Below, one piece after another: positions 8,452 to 16,437 of a stretch of 64,000 bases of DNA. How positions within the stretch are numbered: position 1 is the first letter of the stretch; the number at the start of each line of letters is the position of its first letter. Under the pieces are notes generated by a model, which was not told the origin of the DNA, did no database searches, and saw only the letters and a program-made list of their open reading frames with translations. This stretch comes from Frigoribacterium sp. Leaf186 (GTDB taxonomy: Bacteria > Actinomycetota > Actinomycetes > Actinomycetales > Microbacteriaceae): the NCBI RefSeq assembly GCF_001423905.1, contig NZ_LMPQ01000001.1, forward strand, positions 1,016,137 through 1,080,136. The letters are read 5' to 3'. A program made the position numbers and the translations under genes.

Positions 8452-9654
8452 GTGACCCCGACCGTGCGCCGTCTCTCGTCCCGTATCTCGTCGATCGCCG
8501 AATCGGCCACGCTGGCCGTCGACGCGAAGGCCAAGTCGCTGCTGGCCGAGGGCCGCCCGATCATCAGCTACGGCCCCGGCGAACCGAACTTCCCCACCCC
8601 CGACCACATCGTCGAGGCGGCGGTCGTCGCCGCCCGCGACCCGCGCAACCACCGCTACTCGGCGGCGGCCGGCCTGCTCGAGCTGCGCGAGGCGATCGTC
8701 GAGAAGACCCTGCGCGACAGCGGCACGCAGGCGTCGACCTCGCAGGTCATCGTCACGAACGGTGGCAAGCAGGCCGTCTACCAGGCGTTCCAGGCCCTGC
8801 TCGACGACGGCGACGAGGCCCTGCTGCCCGCGCCGTACTGGACGACCTACCCCGAGGCCATCGCCCTCGCCGGCGGTGTGACGGTCGAGGTCTTCGCCGG
8901 CGCCGACCAGGGCTACAAGGTCACCGTCGAGCAGCTCGAGGCCGCACGCACCGAGCGCACCAAGGTGCTGCTGTTCTGCTCGCCGTCGAACCCCACCGGC
9001 GCGGTGTACTCGCCCGACGAGGTCGAGGCGATCGGACGCTGGGCGCTCGAGGCCGGCGTCTGGGTGATCACCGACGAGATCTACCAGAACCTCACCTACG
9101 ACGGCGTCACGGCGACGTCGATCACCCAGGCCGTGCCCGAGCTGGCCGACCAGGCGATCCTCGTGAACGGCGTCGCCAAGACCTACGCGATGACCGGTTG
9201 GCGCGTCGGGTGGATGGTCGGTCCGACCGACGTGATCAAGGGCGCCGCGAACCTCCAGTCGCACCTCACCTCGAACGTCTCGAACGTGTCGCAGCGCGCG
9301 GCCCTCGCCGCGCTCACCGGCCCGCAGGACGAGGTCGAGGCCATGCGCGTCGCCTTCGACGCCCGCCGCAGCACGATCGTGCGCGAGCTCAACCGCATCG
9401 ACGGCGTCGTCACGCCCACCCCCGAGGGGGCCTTCTACGTCTACCCCGACGTGCAGGGCCTGCTCGGGCGCGAGTGGGGCGGCGTCACGCCCACCACCTC
9501 GCTCGAGCTCGCCGACCTGATCCTCGAGCAGGCCGACGTGGCGACCGTGCCCGGCGAGGCGTTCGGCCCGAGCGGCTACCTCCGCCTGTCGTACGCGCTG
9601 AGCGACGACGAACTGCTCGAGGGCGTGCAGCGCCTCCAGCGCCTGTTCTCGTGA
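8452..9654 (+). CDS. Pyridoxal-phosphate aminotransferase (aspartate aminotransferase-like, class I/II)
   Basis: This 400-aa protein has fold-type I features. [14 protein letters not shown] is near residue 42 and [13 protein letters not shown] forms the cofactor phosphate loop. [12 protein letters not shown] and [13 protein letters not shown] follow, and then the Schiff-base lysine appears in [19 protein letters not shown]-terminal arginine lies in GYLRLSYA for the substrate carboxylate. It most resembles Ib-type aspartate aminotransferases, which make oxaloacetate and glutamate from aspartate and 2-oxoglutarate. Start GTG 8452 lies 7 nt after TAGGCT, suggesting a leaderless mRNA. Confidence 0.93.
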   Translation: MTPTVRRLSSRISSIAESATLAVDAKAKSLLAEGRPIISYGPGEPNFPTPDHIVEAAVVAARDPRNHRYSAAAGLLELREAIVEKTLRDSGTQASTSQVIVTNGGKQAVYQAFQALLDDGDEALLPAPYWTTYPEAIALAGGVTVEVFAGADQGYKVTVEQLEAARTERTKVLLFCSPSNPTGAVYSPDEVEAIGRWALEAGVWVITDEIYQNLTYDGVTATSITQAVPELADQAILVNGVAKTYAMTGWRVGWMVGPTDVIKGAANLQSHLTSNVSNVSQRAALAALTGPQDEVEAMRVAFDARRSTIVRELNRIDGVVTPTPEGAFYVYPDVQGLLGREWGGVTPTTSLELADLILEQADVATVPGEAFGPSGYLRLSYALSDDELLEGVQRLQRLFS

Positions 9655-9697
9655 CCGCGACCCGTCCGCGGGTCCGCGATCGCGCCTCCTGAGGGCG

Positions 9698-9719
9698 GGG
9701 TCCACCGATCGGTGGACCC
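9698..9719. promoter_or_regulatory. 22-bp perfect palindrome, possible operator before the ABC exporter
   Basis: The half-site GGGTCCACCGA at 9698-9708 is followed directly by its exact complement at 9709-9719, with no loop. It lies 44 bp after the aminotransferase stop and 54 bp before the ABC ATPase start. Absence of a loop and of a T tract argues against an intrinsic terminator and fits a dimeric repressor site, for example a TetR-type one (inference; no regulator gene is adjacent). Confidence 0.5.
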
Positions 9720-9773
9720 ACCCTCGACCGGTCGGGCCTGGTGCGCGCGGCCCCGACGGCGCACGCTGGTCCC

Positions 9774-10694
9774 ATGACACCCGAGCCCGTCGTGCGAGTG
9801 CGCGACCTCACCAAGTCCTACGGCACCACCAGGGCCCTGCACGGCCTCTCGTTCGACGTCGCCGCGGGTGAGACCCTCGGCCTGCTCGGGCCGAACGGTG
9901 CCGGAAAGTCGACCACCATCGAGATCCTCGAGGGCTACCGCGACCGGTCCGGCGGCGAGGTGTCGGTGCTCGGCGTCGACCCGCAGCACGGAGGCCTCGA
10001 CTGGAAGGCGCGGCTCGGCATCGTGCTGCAGACCTCGGGCGAGCAGGGCACGGCCACGGTGCGGGAGCAGGTCGCCCACTTCGCCGGCTTCTACCCGAAC
10101 CCCCGCGACGTCGACGAGGTGATCGCGGCCGTCGGCCTCGAGGCGAAGGCGGGTGCGCGCATCCGCTCGTTGTCCGGCGGGCAGCGGCGTCGCGTCGACG
10201 TGGCGCTGGGCGTCGTGGGCGGCCCCGAGCTGCTCTTCCTCGACGAGCCGACCACGGGCTTCGACCCCGAGGCCCGGCGGCAGTTCTGGCAGCTCATCCG
10301 GTCGCTCTCGGCCGACGGCACGAGCATCGTCCTCACCACGCACTACCTCGACGAGGCCGCCCAGCTGAGCGACCGCGTCGCCGTCGTCGCCCGGGGCCGT
10401 CTCGTCGCCGAGGGGCGACCCGACGAACTCGGGGACGAGGAGGCGCGCACGCCCCGCGTCACCTGGGTCGACGAGCACGGACGGCACGACGTCCGCACCT
10501 CCGAGCCGGGCGCCGTCGTCGCCCGCCTGCACGCCGAGCTCGGCGAGCCCCGCTCGCTCGAGGTGATCAGGCCGTCGCTCGAGGACGTGTACCTCGGGCT
10601 CGTCGCCGCCGCCGAGCAGGAGGCGGACGGGACCCCGGACGCGACCGGCGCCGGTGACGGGCACCGCGCCTCCTCGTCCGGGGTGACCTCGTGA
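9774..10694 (+). CDS. ABC transporter ATP-binding protein (drug/lipid exporter type)
   Basis: This 306-aa ATPase contains Walker A GPNGAGKST near residue 40, the signature SLSGGQRRR, Walker B LLFLDEPTTGFD and the switch histidine in LTTHYLDEA. The C-terminal 80 residues match DrrA/CcmA-type exporters, with a low-complexity tail ending in HRASSSGVTS that contains the dispersed GGAGGCGCGG motif (complement). It powers export with the permease that follows, whose start overlaps its stop codon by 4 nt. The ATG at 9774 fits the family's start. The exported substrate is unknown. Confidence 0.93.
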   Translation: MTPEPVVRVRDLTKSYGTTRALHGLSFDVAAGETLGLLGPNGAGKSTTIEILEGYRDRSGGEVSVLGVDPQHGGLDWKARLGIVLQTSGEQGTATVREQVAHFAGFYPNPRDVDEVIAAVGLEAKAGARIRSLSGGQRRRVDVALGVVGGPELLFLDEPTTGFDPEARRQFWQLIRSLSADGTSIVLTTHYLDEAAQLSDRVAVVARGRLVAEGRPDELGDEEARTPRVTWVDEHGRHDVRTSEPGAVVARLHAELGEPRSLEVIRPSLEDVYLGLVAAAEQEADGTPDATGAGDGHRASSSGVTS

Positions 10695-11500
10695 GGACGC
10701 TGGCGCTCGGGCTGAGCCGGACGCGCTACGAGGTGCGGGGGTACTTCCGCGCCGGCGACACCGTCTTCTTCACGTTCTTGTTCCCCGTGGTGATGCTGGC
10801 GATCTTCTCGACGGCGTTCAGCGCGTCGGGCTCGTTCGGCACCCGGCCGGACGGCACCGAGGTGGGGGCCGCCGCGTTCTACCTGCCGGGCATGATCGCC
10901 GCGGGCATCCTCTTGTCGGGCGTGCAGAACCTCGCCGTCGACATCGCCCTCGAGCGGGGAGACGGCACCCTCAAGCGGCTCTCGGGCACCCCGCTGCCGG
11001 TCGGGTCGTACTTCGTCGGCAAGTTCGGGCAGGTGCTCGTGACGAGCCTCCTGCAGGTGGGGCTGCTCGTGCTGGTGGCCCGCGTCCTGTTCGGGGTGCC
11101 GCTGCCGACCGAGGCGGGCTCGTGGCTGACGCTCGCCTGGGTCTATCTGCTCGGCATCGCGACGTCGGCCCTGGTCGGCATCGCCCTGTCGCGCGTGCCC
11201 CGCAGCGGCAAGAGCGCCACCGCCGTCATCGTGCCGATCACGCTGGTGCTGCAGTTCATCTCGGGGGTGTACCTGCCGTTCACGCAGCTGCCCGACTGGC
11301 TGCAGACCGTGGCCTCGGTGTTCCCGCTGAAGTGGCTGGCCCAGGGCATGCGCAGCGTCTTCCTGCCCGACACCTTCTCGGCGGCCGAGGCCGGTGGCTC
11401 GTGGGACCTGCCGGGCGTGGCCCTCTGGCTGGCGGTCTGGCTCGTCGCCGGGGCCGTCGCGTCGCTGCTGACCTTCCGCTGGATCAGGAAGGACTCGTGA
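10691..11500 (+). CDS. ABC-2 type exporter permease
   Basis: This 269-aa protein has six predicted helices and ABC-2 features: FFTFLFPVVMLAIF near residue 30, LERGDGTLKRLSGTPLPV, then ISGVYLPFTQLPDWL followed by FPLKWLAQGMRS. It is the membrane half of the exporter whose ATPase is just upstream; GTGA overlaps at 10691-10694. Relatives export drugs, daunorubicin-like compounds or lipids. A palindrome upstream of the pair may control both. The substrate cannot be told. Confidence 0.92.
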   Translation: MRTLALGLSRTRYEVRGYFRAGDTVFFTFLFPVVMLAIFSTAFSASGSFGTRPDGTEVGAAAFYLPGMIAAGILLSGVQNLAVDIALERGDGTLKRLSGTPLPVGSYFVGKFGQVLVTSLLQVGLLVLVARVLFGVPLPTEAGSWLTLAWVYLLGIATSALVGIALSRVPRSGKSATAVIVPITLVLQFISGVYLPFTQLPDWLQTVASVFPLKWLAQGMRSVFLPDTFSAAEAGGSWDLPGVALWLAVWLVAGAVASLLTFRWIRKDS

Positions 11501-11531
11501 GCCGCCCGGGGCGCCCCTGCCGTCGGGCGGC

Positions 11532-12623
11532 CTAGAGCGAGAGGCCGAGGAGGACGGGCTCGGGGTGCAGCAGCACGCCGAACTCGGACTGAACCCGCTG
11601 CTGCACGTAGCGCGCGAGCTCGGCGACCTCGTCACCCGTCGCACCCCCGCGGTTGGTCAGCGCCAACGTGTGCTTGCTCGAGACGGCGGCCCGTGACCCG
11701 GGCAGTCGGAAGCCCTTCGTCACGCCGGCGTGCTCGATCAGCCAGGCCGCGCTGAGCTTGACCTCGGCCGGGGCCCGCGGGGCCGGGGCGGCGGGCTCTT
11801 CGCCCAGCGGCACGACCCGACGCTCGGGCTCGGGGCCGGTCGGCCACCGGGGGGCGTCGCGCGGCAGGGTCGACGCGTCGGCCCGCGAGACGATCGGGTT
11901 GGTGAAGAACGAGCCGCTCGAGGCGGTGTCGCGGTCGTCCGGGTCGAGGACCATGCCCTTGGCGGCGCGCAGCGCGAGGACGCTCGAGCGCACGTCGGCG
12001 ACCGAGACCCGGGCCCCGAGCTCGACGCCGAGGGCCTTCGCGAGCTGCGGATACGCGACCTGCTCGCTCGCGCCTCCGTCGTCGACGAGGGCGAACTCGA
12101 CCGCGGTCACGACGCCGCGACGGCCCTTCTTGAACACGCTCGTCCGGTAGCCGAGGTCGAGGTTCGCGGCCGGGATGCGGACGAACTCGCCCGAGTCGTC
12201 GTCGAGGAAGTCCACAGCGACGAGGGTCGAGGCGACCTCTTGCCCGTAGGCGCCGATGTTCTGGATCGGCGACGCCCCCGTCGACCCCGGGATGCCGCTG
12301 AGGGCCTCGAGCCCCGACCAGCCCTGCTCGACCGTGAGGGCCACGAGGTCGTCCCACGGCTCGCCGGCGGCGACCCGCAGGTGCACGCGGTCGTCGTCGG
12401 AGTCGACGCGCTCCACGCCGCGGGTGGCGACGCGCACGACGGTGCCCTCGAACGGTTCGTCGGAGGCCACGGTGTTCGACCCGCCACCCAGCACGAACCA
12501 GGGGTCGTCGCCGAGCGAGGCCTCGCGGACGGCGGCCAGCAGTTCGTCGGTCGTCGTCGCCTCGACCAGGCGGGCGGGTTCGCCACCCACCTGCATCGTC
12601 GTGAGCTCGGCGAAGGTCGTCAC
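11532..12623 (-). CDS. murB: UDP-N-acetylmuramate dehydrogenase
   Basis: This 363-aa protein fits a long MurB. The FAD domain carries TMQVGGEPARLVEA, LGGGSNTVASD and GIPGSTGASPIQNIGAYGQE. Later come SVFKKGRRGVVTAVEF, with SSGSFFTNPI as the catalytic serine loop. MurB reduces UDP-GlcNAc enolpyruvate to UDP-MurNAc for peptidoglycan. An insertion of about 35 Pro/Ala-rich residues follows the serine loop. The GTG at 12623 overlaps the stop of the dehydratase gene by 4 nt, so the three genes form an operon, an order common in actinobacteria. Confidence 0.95.
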   Translation of the reverse strand: MTTFAELTTMQVGGEPARLVEATTTDELLAAVREASLGDDPWFVLGGGSNTVASDEPFEGTVVRVATRGVERVDSDDDRVHLRVAAGEPWDDLVALTVEQGWSGLEALSGIPGSTGASPIQNIGAYGQEVASTLVAVDFLDDDSGEFVRIPAANLDLGYRTSVFKKGRRGVVTAVEFALVDDGGASEQVAYPQLAKALGVELGARVSVADVRSSVLALRAAKGMVLDPDDRDTASSGSFFTNPIVSRADASTLPRDAPRWPTGPEPERRVVPLGEEPAAPAPRAPAEVKLSAAWLIEHAGVTKGFRLPGSRAAVSSKHTLALTNRGGATGDEVAELARYVQQRVQSEFGVLLHPEPVLLGLSL

Positions 12624-13051
12624 GCCAGCGTCACCACGACCTGCGCCTTGCCGAGCACCGTCTGGCAGGCGGACGTGACGGTCAGGTCGACGCGGGCCGT
12701 GCGGGCCTCGTCGTCGAGCTTGCCGACCTTCGCGGTGACCACGATCTCGGCGCCGTCGGCCGGGTCGACCACGACGGGACGCGTGAACCGCACCTGGTAG
12801 TCGGACACCCAGCCGAGCACGCCGGCGTCGTCGCCGGCGCCCTCGAGCCACTCGACGACCGGTTGGACGGCGGTGCCCATCGTCAGCATGCCGTGGGCGA
12901 GCACGCCCGGCAGGCCGACGTCGGCGGCGACGTCGTCGCGGTAGTGGATGGGGTTGAAGTCACCCGAGGCGCCCGCGTACCGGACCAGCGAGTCGCGCGT
13001 CAGGGGGTAGGTCTTCTCGGCCACGACCTGGCCGACCTCGAGGGCGCTCAC
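12620..13051 (-). CDS. MaoC-like (3R)-hydroxyacyl dehydratase subunit (HadB-like)
   Basis: This 143-aa hot-dog-fold protein carries the catalytic motif ASGDFNPIHYRDDVA near residue 28 (Asp and His), then GVLAHGMLTMGT. In mycobacteria the HadB subunit holds the hydratase-2 active site and pairs with a HadA partner to dehydrate 3-hydroxyacyl-ACP in type II fatty acid synthesis. Here the gene for the partner lies just upstream with a GTGA overlap and murB follows with another. Whether it acts in fatty acid synthesis in this organism is inferred. Confidence 0.87.
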   Translation of the reverse strand: MSALEVGQVVAEKTYPLTRDSLVRYAGASGDFNPIHYRDDVAADVGLPGVLAHGMLTMGTAVQPVVEWLEGAGDDAGVLGWVSDYQVRFTRPVVVDPADGAEIVVTAKVGKLDDEARTARVDLTVTSACQTVLGKAQVVVTLA

Positions 13052-13506
13052 GCGGCGACCCCCTCGTCGGCGCGGACGACGAGCGTCGACACGGCCGTCA
13101 CCACGTGCCGGCCCTCGGCGTCGCGCATGTCGGAGGACGCCGTCACCATCGCGTTGCCGCCGAGCGTCTTGACGCTCGTGACGGTCAGGGTGGCCGTCAG
13201 CTCGTCACCCGCGACGATCGGACGGGTCAGCGAGAAGCGCTGTTCGCCGTGCACCACGCGAGAGAAGTCGATGCCCGCGTCGGGCTCGGCGAGCAGCTGC
13301 GCGAGCGTGGCCTCTTGGACCACGACGGCGAAGGTCGGCGGCGCCACGACGTCGGCGTGGCCGGCCGCGCGGGCCGCCTCGACGTCGAACGACAGCGGGC
13401 TCGTCGAGCCGGTCGCGCGCGCGAACTCGCGCACCTTCTCTCGACCCACCAGGTAGGGCGGGACCGGCGGGAAGACCCGCCCTTGCAGCTCAGGGTTCAC
13501 GGACAC
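13048..13506 (-). CDS. MaoC dehydratase N-terminal domain protein (HadA-like)
   Basis: This 152-aa hot-dog protein of the FAS1-like dehydratase family starts with NPELQGRVFPPVPPYLVGRE and has VVAPPTFAVVV and VHGEQRFSLTRPI. It lacks the D-x-x-x-H hydratase motif and is expected to be the structural half of a heterodimer with the following gene. The GTG at 13506 follows TAGACT by 7 nt, marking it as the first gene of a leaderless operon with hadB-like and murB. Confidence 0.87.
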   Translation of the reverse strand: MSVNPELQGRVFPPVPPYLVGREKVREFARATGSTSPLSFDVEAARAAGHADVVAPPTFAVVVQEATLAQLLAEPDAGIDFSRVVHGEQRFSLTRPIVAGDELTATLTVTSVKTLGGNAMVTASSDMRDAEGRHVVTAVSTLVVRADEGVAA

Positions 13507-13574
13507 GCGGTCGAGTCTAACCAGCGGGGTACGACCACCGGCCCGGTGTCGGGGGCACGGCGTACGGTCACGGC

Positions 13575-13937
13575 ATGAGCGACGCGAACATCGACCCCGA
13601 CATCACGCCCGTCGACCCGGCAGCGGCCGAGTCCGACCAGACGACCACCACCGAGCAGACCGAGACCGAGACCGACCAGGCCGCCACGGCCCGCGAAGAG
13701 AACTCGCACCCGGCACACGGCGAGACCCTCGGCGGCGCCCGCCCCGACGCCGGCAGCACGGCCTCGAAGGACCCCGACGACTGGGTGACCGGCGACGAGC
13801 CGATCACCGGTCCGCAGAAGAGCTACCTCGACACCCTGGCTCGCGAGGCCGGCGAAGAACTGCCCGCCGACATGACCAAGGCCGAGGCCAGCGAGCACAT
13901 CGACCGCCTGCAGCAGAAGACGGGCCGCGGCGCCTGA
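13575..13937 (+). CDS. DUF3072 domain protein
   Basis: This 120-aa acidic protein has a disordered Thr/Glu-rich N-terminal half and a C-terminal DUF3072 segment (ITGPQKSYLDTLAREAGEELP then KAEASEHIDRLQQKTGR). That segment resembles a SAP-like helical unit found in small actinobacterial proteins; function is unknown. ATG 13575 lies 6 nt after TACGGT, so a leaderless mRNA is likely. A strong hairpin follows the stop, so it appears monocistronic. Confidence 0.82.
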   Translation: MSDANIDPDITPVDPAAAESDQTTTTEQTETETDQAATAREENSHPAHGETLGGARPDAGSTASKDPDDWVTGDEPITGPQKSYLDTLAREAGEELPADMTKAEASEHIDRLQQKTGRGA

Positions 13938-13951
13938 CGCAGCACCCACCG

Positions 13952-13991
13952 GGGCTCCCAGGCCGATCTGCGAAGACCGGCCCGGGAGCCC
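13952..13991 (+). terminator. Terminator hairpin after the DUF3072 gene
   Basis: GGGCTCCC at 13952-13959 pairs with GGGAGCCC at 13984-13991. Further pairing inside (GGCC/GGCC) shortens the loop. It starts 15 nt after the stop codon and is followed by CTTCCCG, a weak pyrimidine run. Confidence 0.65.
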
Positions 13992-14244
13992 TTCCCGTAC
14001 GGCCCCGACGGACGTACACTCCAGGCACGTCTGGGATGGTAACTCGACGTGGGCACCCTCATCCGGCGCGTGCCGGTACTGATCCACCTGCACCTCGAGC
14101 GCCGAGGGTGCGACGGGGTGCATCCGAGTCCTCCCCCGACTCGGGTGCACCTCTTCGCGTCGGGCGGCACATCGCGCCGGCCAGGCGTGCCGCCCTGCCG
14201 TACCGCCTCGGCCTTCCCGTGCCGACGCCCTCTAGGGTGAGCGG
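13992..14244 (+). promoter_or_regulatory. Structured spacer/leader upstream of the prenyltransferase
   Basis: With the preceding terminator this completes a 307-bp stretch without a supported gene. It contains two strong stem-loops: 14117-14130 paired with 14138-14151 (14 positions including one G-T), and 14162-14170 paired with 14187-14195 (9 bp). TACACT lies near 14006-14013. TAGGGT at 14233-14238 is 6 nt before the prenyltransferase ATG, so the gene may also have its own leaderless promoter. A 63-codon open frame (14049-14240) overlaps the hairpins but has no protein-like features. Confidence 0.5.
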
Positions 14245-15147
14245 ATGACCTCCGACGGGCACCGCGGCCGTCCTCCCGCCGCAGGCCGGCGCGACGGGGC
14301 CGTCTCGACCGCCGTGGCCCTCCTCGGGTCGACCCACCCGGGGCCGACGGTCGTGGTGACCCTCCTCGCCGTCGTGCTGGGCGCCTCCTCGGGTCTGCCG
14401 GTGGGGCGGCTGGCCCTGCTGGCCCTGGCCGTCCTGCTCGGGCAGGCGTCGATCGGCTTCGCCAACGACTGGCTCGACGCCGGACGCGACCGCGCAGTCG
14501 GTCGCACCGACAAGCCGGTCGCGCAGGGTCGCGTGAGCGTGTCGGCCGTGCGAGCCGCCGCCGTCGGGTGCGGCCTGGCGATGCTGGTGCCCTCGTTCGC
14601 CCTGGGCTCCGCGGCGGGAACGGCACACCTCGTGCTCGTGGCCTCGGGGTGGGCCTACGACCTGGGGCTCAAGCGCACGCCCGCCTCGGTGCTGCCGTTC
14701 GTCGTGAGCTTCGGGCTGCTGCCCGCCGTGGCGACCCTCGCGGCCGCCCCGCCCGCGGCACCCGCCGCCTGGGCCGTCCTGGTCGGAGCGGTCTTCGGCG
14801 TGGCGATCCACTTCACCAACGTGCTGCCCGACCTCGACGACGACGCCCGGACCGGCATCGCGGGGCTCCCCCACCGGCTGGGGCGGACGGTCTCGGGTGT
14901 CGTCGCCTTCGCGGCCCTCGCCGTCGCCGCCGTCCTGCTGCTCGGAGGGCAGGTCGGCGGCGGCTCGTCGACGCCCGGCCTCGTCGCGGCGGTCGTCGGC
15001 ACCGTCGTGACGCTCGGCATCGCGGTGGTCGGCGTGCGTCTCGTCCGCGCCGGGCGCGTCGACCGCACCCTGTTCCGGCTGATCATGGCGGCGGCGATCC
15101 TGCTGGTCGTGCAGCTCGCGCTGAGCGGCGGCACGATCGTCGCCTGA
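14245..15147 (+). CDS. UbiA-family prenyltransferase
   Basis: This 300-aa integral membrane protein has about eight helices. The first aspartate motif is FANDWLDAGRDRAVGR (residues 73-88) and the second is LPDLDDDARTGI, both expected to bind prenyl diphosphate through Mg2+. The family attaches isoprenoid chains to aromatic acceptors. It is distinct from menA in this window. It converges with the type III PKS operon, so its acceptor may be the PKS product (inference). TAGGGT lies 6 nt upstream of the ATG. Haem O synthase or chlorophyll synthase roles are less likely from context. Confidence 0.88.
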   Translation: MTSDGHRGRPPAAGRRDGAVSTAVALLGSTHPGPTVVVTLLAVVLGASSGLPVGRLALLALAVLLGQASIGFANDWLDAGRDRAVGRTDKPVAQGRVSVSAVRAAAVGCGLAMLVPSFALGSAAGTAHLVLVASGWAYDLGLKRTPASVLPFVVSFGLLPAVATLAAAPPAAPAAWAVLVGAVFGVAIHFTNVLPDLDDDARTGIAGLPHRLGRTVSGVVAFAALAVAAVLLLGGQVGGGSSTPGLVAAVVGTVVTLGIAVVGVRLVRAGRVDRTLFRLIMAAAILLVVQLALSGGTIVA

Positions 15148-15163
15148 GGCCGCGCCGACACGG

Positions 15164-15181
15164 CGCCTCGCCGACGAGGCG
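15164..15181. terminator. Hairpin between convergent prenyltransferase and monooxygenase genes
   Basis: CGCCTCG at 15164-15170 pairs exactly with CGAGGCG at 15175-15181 around a CCGA loop. It starts 17 nt after the prenyltransferase stop. It could end transcripts from either side; there is no T tract. Confidence 0.5.
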
Positions 15182-15211
15182 ACAGGCGGCAGGAGACCGG
15201 CGACCGTCGTT

Positions 15212-15240
15212 AGGCGTCGGGCGTCAGGCGTCAGGCGTCA
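15212..15240. repeat. Four 7-bp tandem repeats at the monooxygenase stop codon
   Basis: Units AGGCGTC, GGGCGTC, AGGCGTC and AGGCGTC run in succession, and the last one runs into the TCA that encodes the minus-strand TGA stop of the monooxygenase. Length variation here would change the 3' untranslated region rather than the protein. Confidence 0.8.
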
Positions 15241-16437
15241 GGCCCAGCGCATCGCGTAGACCGAGGCGAGCACGTGTCGGACGGGGGCGCGCAGCACGGC
15301 GCCGAGCGCCAGGTCACGGGCCCGCGCGGCAGCGGCTCCGACCGGACGACCGAGGGCGGTGTTCCACTCGGCCTGACGGGCGGCGCGGAGGGCGGCCCGC
15401 GCCCGACCGGCCTCGAACCGGTCGAACGAGCCCGGGTCGAGCGCCCGACCGCCCCGCCGTCGGAGCGCCGCCGCGAGCACGGTCTCGAGGGCCGCACCGT
15501 CGAGCCAGCCGAGGTTCATGCCCTGCCCGCCGATCGGGCTGATCTCGTGGGCGGCGTCGCCGATCAGCACCACCCGGCCGACGACCGTGCGCGTCGCCAG
15601 GCGCCGCCGGACTCCGAAGGCGCTGGTCATCGTCGTGGTCGTCGGGTCGACGGCCTCCCCCGTGCGACGGGACACGAGGGCGGCGAGCTGGTCGGCGGTC
15701 GGTGCGGGCGGCGCCGGGGCAGCCGGGGTCGACGCCCGCCGCCCGTCGGCCTCGGGCATGGTGCCGACGTGGACGACGAACCGACGCCGACCACCTGGCA
15801 ACGGGAACGACTCGACGACCCCGGCCCGCTCGAGGTGGATCACGGCGTCGGGCCCGTGCCCGGTCGCGTCGGCGACGTCGCCCATGACGTAGCGGTCGGG
15901 CAGGTCGCGCGCCCGGCTGTCGACGCCCAGCGCCGCGCGGACCGCACTGCGCGTGCCGTCCGCACCGACGACGAAGCGGGCGGCGGCGACCACGGGGCCG
16001 TCGACGTCGGCCCCGTGCACCACCACGTCGTCGTCCCGCTGCTCGAGCCCCGTGAACCGGATGCCGCGTCGCAGGGCGTCGGCACGGCGATCGGCGAGCC
16101 CCCGCCGCAGCACGGCCTCGGTGGCGTCCTGCGGCACCGCCGCGACGAAGGGCCAGCGAGACGACGCCCGGTCGAAGGGCACCGCTCCGATCGTGCGGGC
16201 GCCGCTTGTGGCGATGCCCCGCCGGATGCGGACGGCCCCCTCGAGCAGGTCGTCCGCCAGGCCGAGCCGGTCGAACAGGTCGATCGAGGGCGGATGCACG
16301 CCGAGGGCGCGAGAGTGCGCAGGGTCGTCGACCCGCGCCTCCCAGACGACGGCGTCGAGACCGCGGTCCGTCAGGGCCGCCGCGAGCATGACCCCGACGG
16401 GGCCGCCGCCCACGATCAGGACGTCATGAGTCCGCAC
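15238..16437 (-). CDS. FAD-dependent aromatic monooxygenase (PKS tailoring)
   Basis: This 399-aa group A flavoprotein hydroxylase has the N-terminal ADP-binding motif VLIVGGGPVGVMLAAAL, VVGADGTRSAVR (the DG motif) and VLIGDAAHEISPIGGQGMNLG, the second FAD motif. It would hydroxylate a phenolic ring with NAD(P)H and O2. It is the third gene of the PKS-methyltransferase-monooxygenase operon; its GTG at 16437 lies 14 nt inside the methyltransferase gene. The position matches SrsC, the hydroxylase acting on alkylresorcinol-derived lipids in Streptomyces griseus (family knowledge). Confidence 0.9.
   Translation of the reverse strand: MRTHDVLIVGGGPVGVMLAAALTDRGLDAVVWEARVDDPAHSRALGVHPPSIDLFDRLGLADDLLEGAVRIRRGIATSGARTIGAVPFDRASSRWPFVAAVPQDATEAVLRRGLADRRADALRRGIRFTGLEQRDDDVVVHGADVDGPVVAAARFVVGADGTRSAVRAALGVDSRARDLPDRYVMGDVADATGHGPDAVIHLERAGVVESFPLPGGRRRFVVHVGTMPEADGRRASTPAAPAPPAPTADQLAALVSRRTGEAVDPTTTTMTSAFGVRRRLATRTVVGRVVLIGDAAHEISPIGGQGMNLGWLDGAALETVLAAALRRRGGRALDPGSFDRFEAGRARAALRAARQAEWNTALGRPVGAAAARARDLALGAVLRAPVRHVLASVYAMRWA

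Noticed and set aside
9698-9719. Intrinsic terminator of the aminotransferase gene
   Set aside because: A perfect palindrome without any loop cannot form a normal hairpin of the full length, and there is no T tract; an operator is a better fit.
14049-14240. A 63-codon GTG frame ending 4 nt before the prenyltransferase
   Set aside because: Its sequence is Arg/Pro-rich with no family features, and two strong hairpins fall inside it. I treat the region as a structured leader.
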